Assembly: GCF_900292015.1 (NCBI RefSeq)
Contig: NZ_LR130759.1
Coordinates: 1,302,001-1,366,000, forward strand
Direction of reading: 5' to 3'
DNA from: Mycobacterium basiliense
Lineage (GTDB): Bacteria > Actinomycetota > Actinomycetes > Mycobacteriales > Mycobacteriaceae
DNA: 64,000 bases
Shown: positions 25,470 to 33,964 of the stretch, one piece after another
Position numbering within the stretch: position 1 is the first letter of the stretch
Layout of the letters: each line of letters begins with the position of its first letter
Made by a program: the position numbers and the translations under genes
The notes under the pieces: generated by a model
Database searches by the model: none
What the model was told of the DNA's origin: nothing
What the model saw: only the letters and a program-made list of their open reading frames with translations

Positions 25470-26107
25470 GCCGCCGACCGCAGATCCGCGCGGTTGGCCC
25501 GGCCGGCCCTATGACGCCAGGAGCGCAGCAGGGTGACGTTGCCGCCCTCGATCTCGTCCTCGAAGACCTCGGCGATGCCGCCCGCGGTGAGGGCCGATTC
25601 CAGCGCCTTGTCCGGGTTGCGCGCGAACTCGTCGGGGAACACCCAGCGCCGGAAAGCCCAGAAGCGGAACGCCATCTGCAACAGGTTGCCGATGATGTAG
25701 GCCGAGATGAAGTCCGCGATGTTTTCCAAGGTCAGTGACACCATGGGCACCCGCAGCTGCAAGACGTAGCTGGAGATCCATAGCGGCGCCATGCTCAACA
25801 GCACCCCGACGCCGCTGAAGGCGAAGAACAGCAGCGCCTCATGGTGGCGCTCGCGGCCGCCGCGGTCGCGGAAGCTCCATTCCCGGTTCAACACGTAGGA
25901 GGCGATGACCGCGACGATCCCGGCGATTACCTTTGCGGTGACCGGCTTGGGTTCCAGAATGGTCAGCTTCAGCGTGTAGAAGATCGCTGAGTCGATGATG
26001 AACGTGGTGCCGCCGACGATGGCAAATTTGATCAGTTCATGGTGACGCTGCGCGTAGGGCTGAACCACCCCCGGAAGACGCGCGATCGTGGCATCGGCAA
26101 AGGACAC
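25424..26107 (-). CDS. GtrA family membrane protein (Rv3277-like)
   Basis: This 227-residue protein has four hydrophobic helices between about residues 25 and 150 with the GtrA signature FAIVGGTTFIIDSAIFYTL and ASYVLNREWSFR. GtrA-type proteins are thought to help flip polyprenyl-linked sugars in envelope polysaccharide synthesis. The C-terminal tail is charged and cytosolic. It overlaps the neighbouring gene's 3' end by 46 bases. The nearest glycosyltransferases of this window are 14 kb away, so the partner is unknown. Confidence 0.88.
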   Translation of the reverse strand: MSFADATIARLPGVVQPYAQRHHELIKFAIVGGTTFIIDSAIFYTLKLTILEPKPVTAKVIAGIVAVIASYVLNREWSFRDRGGRERHHEALLFFAFSGVGVLLSMAPLWISSYVLQLRVPMVSLTLENIADFISAYIIGNLLQMAFRFWAFRRWVFPDEFARNPDKALESALTAGGIAEVFEDEIEGGNVTLLRSWRHRAGRANRADLRSAAQLGASSEPRVSKTS

Positions 26108-26191
26108 AACACGTCAGTGTACGGATCGACACGAAAACGACGCAAAATGATATATAACGATTCGGTGCCATAGCCGCCAAACACGCCGGTC

Positions 26192-27466
26192 ATGGGCCAT
26201 GACACCATGATGGCCGTGCCGAAACCCCGCACCCCCGTGGTCGCCATGATTGGCGGTGGCCAACTAGCCCGAATGACCCATCAGGCCGCGATCGCGCTGG
26301 GGCAGAACCTGCGCGTGCTGGCCGAGGGGGCCGACGATCCCGCAGCGCAGGTGACGCCCAACGTGGTGCTCGGATCGCACACCGATCTGGAAGACCTGCG
26401 CCGTGTCGCTGCCGGAGCCGACGTGCTGACATTCGATCACGAGCACGTGCCCGCCGAATTGCTGGACAAGCTGGTGGCCGAAGGTGTGTCGGTGGCACCA
26501 CCCCCACACGCTTTGGTACATGCCCAGGACAAGCTCATCATGCGACACCGGCTGCAGGAGCTGGGTGTGCCGGTGCCGCGATATGTGGGCATCGACCGTC
26601 TCGATGGCCTGGCGGAACTCGACGCATTTGCCGGGCGGGTAGACGCACCGCTGGTGGTCAAGGCGGTACGGGGCGGCTACGACGGCCGTGGCGTGCGGAT
26701 GGCCCGCGATCTGGCGGATGCCCGCGACATCGCCCGCGACTACCTGGCTGGCGGAGTCCCGGTGCTGGTTGAGGAGCGAGTGCAGCTGCGCCGGGAGTTG
26801 TCGGCGCTGGTGGCGCGCTCGCCATTCGGCCAAGGCGCGGCGTGGCCGGTGGTGGAGACGGTGCAGCGGAATGGCATCTGCGTGCTGGTTATCGCGCCCG
26901 CGCCGGCGTTGTCCGACGATTCGGCCGGCGCCGCGCAGCGGCTGGCCTTGCGGCTGGCCGCCGAGCTCGGAGTGGTCGGTGTGCTGGCCGTCGAGCTTTT
27001 CGAGACCACCGAGGGCACCTTGGTGGTCAACGAGCTCGCGATGCGCCCGCACAACTCCGGCCACTGGACCATGGACGGGTCGCGGACCAGCCAATTCGAG
27101 CAGCACTTGCGTGCGGTGCTGGACTACCCGCTCGGGGACACCGACGCCATCGTCCCGGTGACGGTGATGGCCAACGTGCTGGGTGCGGCCCAGCCGCCGG
27201 CGATGGCCCTGGATGAGCGGTTGCATCACCTGCTGGCACGCATGCCCGATGCCCGGGTGCACCTGTACGGCAAGATGGAACGCCCCGGGCGCAAGGTGGG
27301 GCACATCAACTTACTCGGCATGGACCCGGCAAGCGTCGCCGTGCTGGGTGAACGGGCGGAGCTAGCGGCACACTGGTTGTCACACGGACAGTGGACGGAC
27401 GGATGGGATCCGCACGCGGTCGGTGACGATGGGGAGCGCGGCGAGGCGAAGGAGCGGCGGATATGA
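26192..27466 (+). CDS. purK: N5-carboxyaminoimidazole ribonucleotide synthase PurK
   Basis: PurK uses ATP and bicarbonate to make N5-CAIR from AIR in purine synthesis. It is an ATP-grasp protein with the start [15 protein letters not shown], the lid segment [11 protein letters not shown] and the metal-binding [13 protein letters not shown]. The ATG at 26192 gives 424 residues; one at 26207 gives 419 and is equally possible. Its stop overlaps the purE start by four bases. A TATATAA-containing AT-rich stretch lies about 40 bases upstream, between this gene and the divergent GtrA gene. Confidence 0.95.
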   Translation: MGHDTMMAVPKPRTPVVAMIGGGQLARMTHQAAIALGQNLRVLAEGADDPAAQVTPNVVLGSHTDLEDLRRVAAGADVLTFDHEHVPAELLDKLVAEGVSVAPPPHALVHAQDKLIMRHRLQELGVPVPRYVGIDRLDGLAELDAFAGRVDAPLVVKAVRGGYDGRGVRMARDLADARDIARDYLAGGVPVLVEERVQLRRELSALVARSPFGQGAAWPVVETVQRNGICVLVIAPAPALSDDSAGAAQRLALRLAAELGVVGVLAVELFETTEGTLVVNELAMRPHNSGHWTMDGSRTSQFEQHLRAVLDYPLGDTDAIVPVTVMANVLGAAQPPAMALDERLHHLLARMPDARVHLYGKMERPGRKVGHINLLGMDPASVAVLGERAELAAHWLSHGQWTDGWDPHAVGDDGERGEAKERRI

Positions 27467-27978
27467 CCCGACAGGCCCGGGTCGCGGTGATCATGGGCAG
27501 CGACAGCGACTGGTCGGTGATGGCCGATGCCGCCACGGCGCTGGCCGAATTCGACATCCCGATCGAGGTTCGGGTGGTTTCCGCGCATCGCACCCCGGAT
27601 GTGATGTTCGACTACGCGCGCGGCGCCGCCGACCGCGGCATTGAGGTGATCATCGCCGGCGCCGGCGGTGCGGCCCACCTGCCCGGCATGGTCGCCTCCG
27701 CCACGCCGCTGCCGGTGATCGGGGTGCCGGTGCCGCTGGCGCGGCTCGACGGCCTGGACTCGCTGCTGTCGATCGTGCAAATGCCGGCCGGGGTGCCGGT
27801 GGCCACGGTGTCCATCGGCGGTGCCCGCAACGCCGGCCTGCTGGCCGTGCGGATACTGGGATCAACCGATCCGCGGTTGCGGGCACGGATCGTCGCATTT
27901 CAAGACCAGCTGGCACAGACCGTGCGGGCCAAGGATGCGGAACTGCAGAGGCTTGCGGGTAAGTTAACCCGCGACTAG
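27463..27978 (+). CDS. purE: N5-CAIR mutase PurE
   Basis: PurE rearranges N5-CAIR to CAIR, the step after PurK. The N-terminal GSDSDW and the SAHRTPD loop mark the class I enzyme, and GGAAHLPGM near residue 68 completes the site. The protein is 171 residues. The ATG overlaps the purK stop, giving coupled synthesis of two consecutive enzymes. A strong ribosome site for the next gene lies immediately after its stop. Confidence 0.96.
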   Translation: MTRQARVAVIMGSDSDWSVMADAATALAEFDIPIEVRVVSAHRTPDVMFDYARGAADRGIEVIIAGAGGAAHLPGMVASATPLPVIGVPVPLARLDGLDSLLSIVQMPAGVPVATVSIGGARNAGLLAVRILGSTDPRLRARIVAFQDQLAQTVRAKDAELQRLAGKLTRD

Positions 27979-27990
27979 AAGGAGGCCGTC

Positions 27991-29160
27991 ATGGCTGGTT
28001 GGGCCGGAAACCCGACATTCGATTTGTTCCAGCTCCCTGAGGAGCACCAGGAGTTGCGGGCGGCGATTCGTGCACTGGCGGAAAAGGAAATCGCTCCGCA
28101 CGCCGCGGACGTGGACGAGAATTCGCGGTTCCCGCAGGAGGCCTTGGAGGCGCTGAATGCATCGGGCTTCAACGCCGTGCACGTGCCCGAGGAGTACGGC
28201 GGCCAGGGTGCCGACTCGGTGGCTGCCTGCATTGTCATCGAAGAGGTCGCCCGGGTCGACACATCGGCGTCGCTCATCCCCGCGGTCAACAAGCTGGGCA
28301 CCATGGGTCTGATCCTGCGCGGCTCAGACGACCTCAAAAAGCAGGTATTGCCATCGCTGGCCGATGGCAGCGCGATGGCCTCCTACGCCCTGAGTGAGCG
28401 CGAGGCAGGTTCGGATGCCGGGTCGATGCGCACCCGCGCCAAGGCGGACGGTGACGACTGGATCCTCAACGGCGCGAAGTGCTGGATCACCAACGGCGGT
28501 AAATCAACGTGGTACACCGTGATGGCGGTGACCGATCCGGACAAGGGTGCCAACGGTATTTCGGCGTTCATGGTGCACAAGGACGACGAAGGCTTTGCGG
28601 TCGGCCCCAAGGAACGCAAGCTGGGTATCAAGGGCTCGCCCACCACCGAGCTGTACTTCGAGAACTGCCGGGTTCCCGGTGACCGGATCATTGGTGAGCC
28701 GGGCACCGGTTTCAAGACCGCGTTGGCCACCCTGGATCACACTCGCCCGACCATCGGTGCCCAGGCGGTAGGTATCGCGCAGGGGGCTTTGGATGCCGCG
28801 ATCGCCTACACCAAGGACCGCAAGCAGTTCGGGCAGGCGGTGAGTGATTTCCAGGCGGTGCAGTTCATGCTCGCCGACATGGCGATGAAGGTGGAGGCCG
28901 CCCGATTGATGGTTTACAGCGCTGCCGCCCGCGCCGAGCGCGGCGAATCGAACCTGGGGTTCATCTCAGCGGCGTCGAAGTGCATGGCCTCAGATGTGGC
29001 GATGGAAGTCACCACCGACGCGGTGCAGTTGTTCGGCGGCGCCGGCTACACCGTCGATTTTCCGGTCGAGCGGATGATGCGGGACGCCAAAATCACCCAG
29101 ATCTACGAGGGCACCAACCAGATCCAGCGCGTGGTGATGTCGCGGGCGCTGTTGCGCTGA
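27991..29160 (+). CDS. fadE25: Acyl-CoA dehydrogenase FadE25
   Basis: This FAD-dependent acyl-CoA dehydrogenase has 389 residues, the same as M. tuberculosis FadE25 (Rv3274c). The catalytic base is Glu373 in IYEGTNQIQ, and the FAD-binding YALSEREAGSDAGSM and WITNGG segments are present. An AAGGAGG ribosome site lies five bases before the ATG, the best in this part of the window, which suggests high expression. It follows purE by 12 bases and may be read from the same transcript. The chain-length preference is unknown. Confidence 0.95.
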   Translation: MAGWAGNPTFDLFQLPEEHQELRAAIRALAEKEIAPHAADVDENSRFPQEALEALNASGFNAVHVPEEYGGQGADSVAACIVIEEVARVDTSASLIPAVNKLGTMGLILRGSDDLKKQVLPSLADGSAMASYALSEREAGSDAGSMRTRAKADGDDWILNGAKCWITNGGKSTWYTVMAVTDPDKGANGISAFMVHKDDEGFAVGPKERKLGIKGSPTTELYFENCRVPGDRIIGEPGTGFKTALATLDHTRPTIGAQAVGIAQGALDAAIAYTKDRKQFGQAVSDFQAVQFMLADMAMKVEAARLMVYSAAARAERGESNLGFISAASKCMASDVAMEVTTDAVQLFGGAGYTVDFPVERMMRDAKITQIYEGTNQIQRVVMSRALLR

Positions 29161-29208
29161 CGGCGCCCGCGGGGACTGGGCCGCACCACGGCGGATCCGC
29201 CAGTGGGA

Positions 29209-29264
29209 GTCGACGCCATCTGCTGCCAACGATCTGGGGTGGGCAGGCGTAGTTGGGCGTCGAC
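29209..29264. terminator. Possible hairpin between convergent fadE25 and SulP genes
   Basis: GTCGACGCC at 29209-29217 pairs perfectly with GGCGTCGAC at 29256-29264, with a 38-base loop. A compact palindrome, GGCGGATCCGCC, precedes it at 29190-29201. The position between two convergent stop codons suits a bidirectional terminator. There is no U-run, which is usual in mycobacteria. Confidence 0.35.
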
Positions 29265-29307
29265 GGCTTTCGTCTGACTCGAGCAAGCTGGCGGACGTGG
29301 ACGACCG

Positions 29308-31545
29308 TTATTGTTTGCTCAGTGGTTGAGCGGACGAGACGATGCCGCTCCCATTCACCTCATGGACGTGGACCGTGTTGAAATCGAAGAAAATACCGTG
29401 GACCTTGACCGCGCCAGAAGCCAATGCGGCCGCCAAGATTGGACGGCGAGCGAGCCGTTCAAGCTGGACGGACACGTTGACGATCGCCAGCTGGTCCACC
29501 TCGCCGAAGCCGTTGGACATCGCGCTCAGCCGCGCCGGATGGTGATCCCGATATGCGGCCAGGCTTTCGCCGGCATGTGCTAGCCACTGGTCCATCGGGG
29601 TCGCGGAGTTGCCGCCGTTCTCCAGTAGTGCCGCCATCGCGCGGCACGACGAATGTCCGCAGACGACAACCGAACTCACGCCAAGCTGGTTGACCGCGAA
29701 GTCCAGCGCGGCGTCGACCGACCGTTCGGCCGGGTCGGTGGGTACCAAGTTGCCGACGTTTCGCACGATGTAGAGGTCACCGGGCCGGCTCGCGGTGATG
29801 ACGTCGGGCAGGATTCGGGAATCGGCACAGGTGAGGAACACCGTGTCCGGGTTCGCCGGATCTATCAGCTCGGGCACGTGGTGGTGCAGCGTGTTAACGC
29901 CATTGCGGTGGTATTCCTCGACGCCGTCGAGTATGGAGGCGTCATTGTCCGGCTGCTTGTCGCGTCGGGAGGGCCACGGTCCAGACTTGGAAACGTAGTG
30001 ACGTTTTGGTGGGCTGCTGTGGGCGCTGACCAGGTTTGCCGGCGAGTGCTCGATGATGGTCACCGTGCCGCCGGTCGCTTCGTGGGCAGTCTTCCAATCG
30101 GAGATGGCTTCGGAGATGGAGTGATCGATGTAATCCGCGTTCAGTGTCAGCGTCACGTCCGTTGCCTTCGGCAGCGTGGAGAGCACCTTGGTCAGACGTG
30201 GCAACAGCAAGAAGCTCAACGTGCCGTCGATATCGACGCGCCAATGCTTGGCTTCCTCGCTTACCAGCTGGGCCTCAATGGGAGCGCGTACCACCCGGAT
30301 CAGCAGGAAGGCGATCGCAACGGCAAGCCCGATAATCACGCCCTCCAGCAAATTGAGAAAGACGACGCACACGATGGTGATGGCGTAGATCGCGAAGTTG
30401 CCGGTGCGCCAGGCGATCTTGATGTGGGCCAATCGGACGAGCTGGGCGCCGATCACGATGAGCAGGCCGGCCAGCGCCGCCTTGGGTATGAGCTCCACAA
30501 GGTTGGTGAAGAGCGAGGCAAACAGCAGGACCCATACGCCGTGCAGCACCGCTGACATTCGGGTGCGAGCGCCGGCGGCCACGTTGGCCGAGCTGCGCAC
30601 GATGACCCCGGTGACGGGCAGGCCACCCAGCACTCCGGACACCACGTTGGCGCTGCCCTGCCCGATCATTTCCCGGTTGAAATTCGTGCGCGGTCCCTGG
30701 TGCAGTTTGTCGACGCCGACCGCGCACAGCAGCGATTCGACGCTGGCGATGAGCGCGATTGTCAGGACACCGACGGCTATGACGCTGATGTCCGTGGACC
30801 ACGGCTGCCCGTTGGGGGCCAGCTGGGCCAGATGGGGTAGCTGGATCGCCTCGAAGAAGTTGCCGGAAAGGTTGATTCGCTCCACGTGCAGGTCGATAAC
30901 CAGCGACAGCGCGGTCGCCCCGGCGATAGCGACCAGTGGGCCGGGAATGATGCGCACCCTCGCGGGCAGCTTCGACCACGCCAACAAGATGACGATGACC
31001 GTTGCGCCAACGATCACTTCATGCAGTTCGTGATGGAGGACGCCGTTCGGCAACGCGGCGATGTTTTGCCACGCGGAGCTGTGCGACGAACCGCCCATCA
31101 GAACGTGAACCTGCTGCAATGCGATGGTGACACCGATGCCCGCCAGCATGGCGTGCACCACGACCGGGGCGATGGCCAGCGCCGCGCGCGCCAACCGGCT
31201 CAGGCCGAATGCGATCTGCAGCACACCCGCGCCGATGGTCATTAGGCACAACATCGGCCAACCGACCTGATCGATCAGTCCGGCGACCACCACGGTCAGA
31301 CCCGCGGCCGGACCACTGACCTGAACCGACGACCCGCCCAGCGATCCGGCGACGATGCCACCCACCACTGCAGCGATCAAGCCGGCCATCAGCGGAGCCC
31401 CGGAGGCGATGGCGATTCCTAGCGAGAGCGGCAGTGCGACCAGGAAGACCACCAGAGACGCGGGAAAGTCGTGCCTCAGATCGGTCAGGATCGACCGAGA
31501 CCGCGATTCCGGGGTGTCGACGGGTTTCTTGATAGCGGTGCTCAT
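29308..31545 (-). CDS. SulP anion transporter fused to a beta-carbonic anhydrase
   Basis: This 745-residue protein begins with a SulP transporter (about 10-14 helices, residues 30-420, with SSVQVSGPAAGLTVVVAG early) and continues through a STAS-like segment (about 440-530) to a beta-carbonic anhydrase domain. Zinc ligands are Cys573, His631 and Cys634 (CADSR and HSSC), with Asp575 and Arg577 as the dyad. The fusion suggests bicarbonate import coupled to CO2 hydration. M. tuberculosis Rv3273 has the same architecture and measured carbonic anhydrase activity, as I recall. The ATG at 31545 has a GAGGAG ribosome site; longer frames do not. Confidence 0.93.
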   Translation of the reverse strand: MSTAIKKPVDTPESRSRSILTDLRHDFPASLVVFLVALPLSLGIAIASGAPLMAGLIAAVVGGIVAGSLGGSSVQVSGPAAGLTVVVAGLIDQVGWPMLCLMTIGAGVLQIAFGLSRLARAALAIAPVVVHAMLAGIGVTIALQQVHVLMGGSSHSSAWQNIAALPNGVLHHELHEVIVGATVIVILLAWSKLPARVRIIPGPLVAIAGATALSLVIDLHVERINLSGNFFEAIQLPHLAQLAPNGQPWSTDISVIAVGVLTIALIASVESLLCAVGVDKLHQGPRTNFNREMIGQGSANVVSGVLGGLPVTGVIVRSSANVAAGARTRMSAVLHGVWVLLFASLFTNLVELIPKAALAGLLIVIGAQLVRLAHIKIAWRTGNFAIYAITIVCVVFLNLLEGVIIGLAVAIAFLLIRVVRAPIEAQLVSEEAKHWRVDIDGTLSFLLLPRLTKVLSTLPKATDVTLTLNADYIDHSISEAISDWKTAHEATGGTVTIIEHSPANLVSAHSSPPKRHYVSKSGPWPSRRDKQPDNDASILDGVEEYHRNGVNTLHHHVPELIDPANPDTVFLTCADSRILPDVITASRPGDLYIVRNVGNLVPTDPAERSVDAALDFAVNQLGVSSVVVCGHSSCRAMAALLENGGNSATPMDQWLAHAGESLAAYRDHHPARLSAMSNGFGEVDQLAIVNVSVQLERLARRPILAAALASGAVKVHGIFFDFNTVHVHEVNGSGIVSSAQPLSKQ

Positions 31546-31679
31546 TCTTGGCTCCTCGAAACCGGTCAACATGGTCGTCCGGGCGGACGGGCAACCGTGA
31601 GCTGACGACCTTTCAGCACCGGCCTCAACGTGGTGTTTCCATCCAGTGTCCACCGAGCGTTGCGAACAAGGCAGGTCAT

Positions 31680-31696
31680 ATTTGCGTTGCGCAAAT
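31680..31696. promoter_or_regulatory. 17-bp perfect inverted repeat upstream of the SulP-carbonic anhydrase gene
   Basis: ATTTGCG and CGCAAAT flank a TTG centre. The site lies 135 bases before the gene start in an otherwise unassigned 270-base region. The symmetry and size fit a dimeric regulator; a bicarbonate or sulfate-responsive factor would make sense but cannot be named. Nothing else could be recognised between 31546 and 31815. Confidence 0.4.
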
Positions 31697-31815
31697 CTAT
31701 GAAGCTTGGCAGGGCGTCTGGTCAAAATCCTGCATGATTGCTGGTGCGATTCGCCGAGGCCGGGTGCGGATTCATCGGCAATTCAAAACTAGGGCATGGC
31801 TGGCAACTAGATAAC

Positions 31816-33000
31816 TTAGGATTCGGTCAGAAACAGGTCATTGTGCTGGCCAGGCGCCGGCGGGGGATCGGCGAGTACGGCTCTGAAGCTCGCGTAGCGT
31901 GCCGGGGTGCGAATCACGGTGACGGCGTGCTCGCCGCTGCCGACCGGGAGGGCAAGGTCATTCTCGGCGAACAGCGGGGTTTCCACGACCTGTTTCCAGG
32001 TGTAGGCGAGGCACGCCATCAGGCCGCCTTCGTGCAGCAGCTCGACCCATTCGGCGGCGGTCCTTGCCGCCAGGGCCGACTCGAGTTCTTCGGTCAGCTC
32101 GGGGTAGTTGACCGCACGCGCTCGCTGGTCGATGAACCGCTCGTCGTCCAAAAGATCCGGACGGCCGATGATGTGGCACAGCTTGTGCCAATGCTTAGGC
32201 ACGTATGCGCTGATCAGCAGGTAACCGTCGGCGGCCCGAAACGCATCCGATGGCTGGGTGGCGAAACCGACCCGCTTGCGTCGCTTGCCGGTCGGTGCCT
32301 CCTCGGGTTTCGGACGATCGTCGCTGCGGCGGTTGAGGTGCATGGTCAGCTGGTTGGCCTGCAGTCCCACCGCAACGTCGTACATCGCCACTCGGACGGT
32401 GTCGGCCACACCGTGGCGTTCGCGGTTGAGTAGCGCGGCCAGCACCGCCTGGGCCAACACGTGGCCACTGGCGTTGTCCACCAGTTGGAATGGAATGATC
32501 TGCGGTTTGCCATCCGGGGTGGGCATGCCGGTGGTCATGCCGGCCTCAGCGGCGACCATCAGGTCGACCCCGGGCCGCGTGCCGTGCGGACCGTTGCCGC
32601 CGAACGCCGAAAGGCGGGCGTAGATCAGTTTGGGATTGCGTGATCGCAAGTCGTCGGGGCCAAGGCCCATGCGTTCCATCACCCCGGGACGAAACCCCTC
32701 CAGCACGACGTCGGCGGTGTCGGCGAGTCGCACTATCTGTTGTCTGGCCGCGTCGTTGGTCAGGTCCACCGCCACCGACTTTTTTCCCCGGTTGTTGGGC
32801 AGAAAGTAGGTGGCTAGCGGGGGGCGTCCGGGAAGTACCGCGGTGATCTGGCGGGCCGCTTCACCGCCCGGCGCCTCGACCTTGATGACCTCGGCCCCCA
32901 GATCCGCCAGCACCTGTCCAGCCAGGGGGCCAGCGACGTTCTGGGTGAAATCAAGCACCCGGAAGCCGTCAAGTGGTTTGGCGGGATTGTCCTTCAGCAT
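31816..33000 (-). CDS. Class III CoA-transferase (CaiB/BaiF family)
   Basis: The 394-residue protein matches family III CoA-transferases, which move CoA between carboxylic acids through an aspartyl-CoA ester. The N-terminal LDFTQNVAGPLAGQVLADLGAEVIKVE and the NRGKKSVAVDL segment are typical, and the catalytic Asp is probably in GVDLMVAAEAG near residue 166. It has the same length as Rv3272 of M. tuberculosis. Donor and acceptor acids are unknown. It diverges from the CDF-like gene over a 242-base gap in which no clear signal was seen. Confidence 0.9.
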   Translation of the reverse strand: MLKDNPAKPLDGFRVLDFTQNVAGPLAGQVLADLGAEVIKVEAPGGEAARQITAVLPGRPPLATYFLPNNRGKKSVAVDLTNDAARQQIVRLADTADVVLEGFRPGVMERMGLGPDDLRSRNPKLIYARLSAFGGNGPHGTRPGVDLMVAAEAGMTTGMPTPDGKPQIIPFQLVDNASGHVLAQAVLAALLNRERHGVADTVRVAMYDVAVGLQANQLTMHLNRRSDDRPKPEEAPTGKRRKRVGFATQPSDAFRAADGYLLISAYVPKHWHKLCHIIGRPDLLDDERFIDQRARAVNYPELTEELESALAARTAAEWVELLHEGGLMACLAYTWKQVVETPLFAENDLALPVGSGEHAVTVIRTPARYASFRAVLADPPPAPGQHNDLFLTES

Positions 33001-33242
33001 GGCCGGCCCTTCCCTAGTGCGCCATCCGAATGTCCGGGTTCTCCTGGCGCAGCACAGCGGCGCGATAGCCCGGTGTCGTTCGGGTGCACATCATCGGAAA
33101 TCTCCTCAAGGAGCTGTTGGTTAGACACATTAACCACAAGCGCTGCCGGCGCCTCGAGCCCCGGGGCCGCGAACAGTCATCGGCACACCCGCCGAGCTGG
33201 ACAAACCACCGCCGCACCGGTCTTGCATCTAACATCGTCGGG

Positions 33243-33923
33243 GTGGATGCCAGGACCTCGCCGCAAGCCGGCTGCTGCGATGTGACCACGCTGGAGACAT
33301 CGGCCGGGGTCGCGCGGGATGCCGACTGGCAGCGGAATGTCGGGTGGGCGCGCCGGCTGGCCTGGGTCAGCCTGGTGGTGTTGCTGGTCGAAGGCGGCAT
33401 CGGGCTGTGGCAGGGCCTGGCGGTCGGGTCCATCGCACTGACCGCGTGGGCGCTGGGTGGCGGATCTGAGGGCCTGGCCAGCGCGATGGTGCTGTGGCGC
33501 TTCACCGGTGACCGCACGATGTCCGAAACGGCCGAGCGATTCGCGCAGCGTGGAGTGGCGGTGTCGTTCTGGTTGACGGCACCCTATATCGCTGTGGAAT
33601 CCATCCGCGACCTGGCCGGCGGGTGCCGGGCTGAGACCTCAGTGATCGGCATCGGGTTGACCGCGAGCGCCCTGGTGCTGATGCCAGTTCTCGGTTGGGC
33701 CAACCGCCGGCTGGGCGCACGGCTGGCTTCTGGGGCCACGGAGGGCGAGGGCACCCAAAATTACCTGTGTGCCGCACAGGCCGCCGCGGTCTTGGTCGGC
33801 CTCGCGGTAACTGCCGGCTGGCCGGGCGGATGGTGGATCGATCCGGCGATCGGGCTGGTCATCGCGGCGATCGCGCTTTGGCAGGGCGTCCGAGCCTGGC
33901 GAGGTCACGACTGCGGCTGCTGA
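33243..33923 (+). CDS. CDF-like cation transporter homologue, metal ligands degenerate
   Basis: This 226-residue membrane protein has about five to six helices and resembles the transmembrane part of cation diffusion facilitators, ending before any cytosolic dimer domain. Where family members carry the Asp-containing metal site in helix 2, this one reads GGGSEGLASAMVLWRF. The later helix reads TQNYLCAAQAAAVLVGL. The expected metal Asp/His residues are therefore mostly absent. The C-terminal CGC could bind metal. The GTG at 33243 was chosen; a GTG at 33282 is an alternative. It converges on ctpC, 41 bases apart. M. tuberculosis Rv3271c is similar in size. Confidence 0.75.
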   Translation: MDARTSPQAGCCDVTTLETSAGVARDADWQRNVGWARRLAWVSLVVLLVEGGIGLWQGLAVGSIALTAWALGGGSEGLASAMVLWRFTGDRTMSETAERFAQRGVAVSFWLTAPYIAVESIRDLAGGCRAETSVIGIGLTASALVLMPVLGWANRRLGARLASGATEGEGTQNYLCAAQAAAVLVGLAVTAGWPGGWWIDPAIGLVIAAIALWQGVRAWRGHDCGC

Positions 33924-33964
33924 GGCTGTGGCGAGCCCTGCACCGGCGGCGATCCCGCTGGGCC

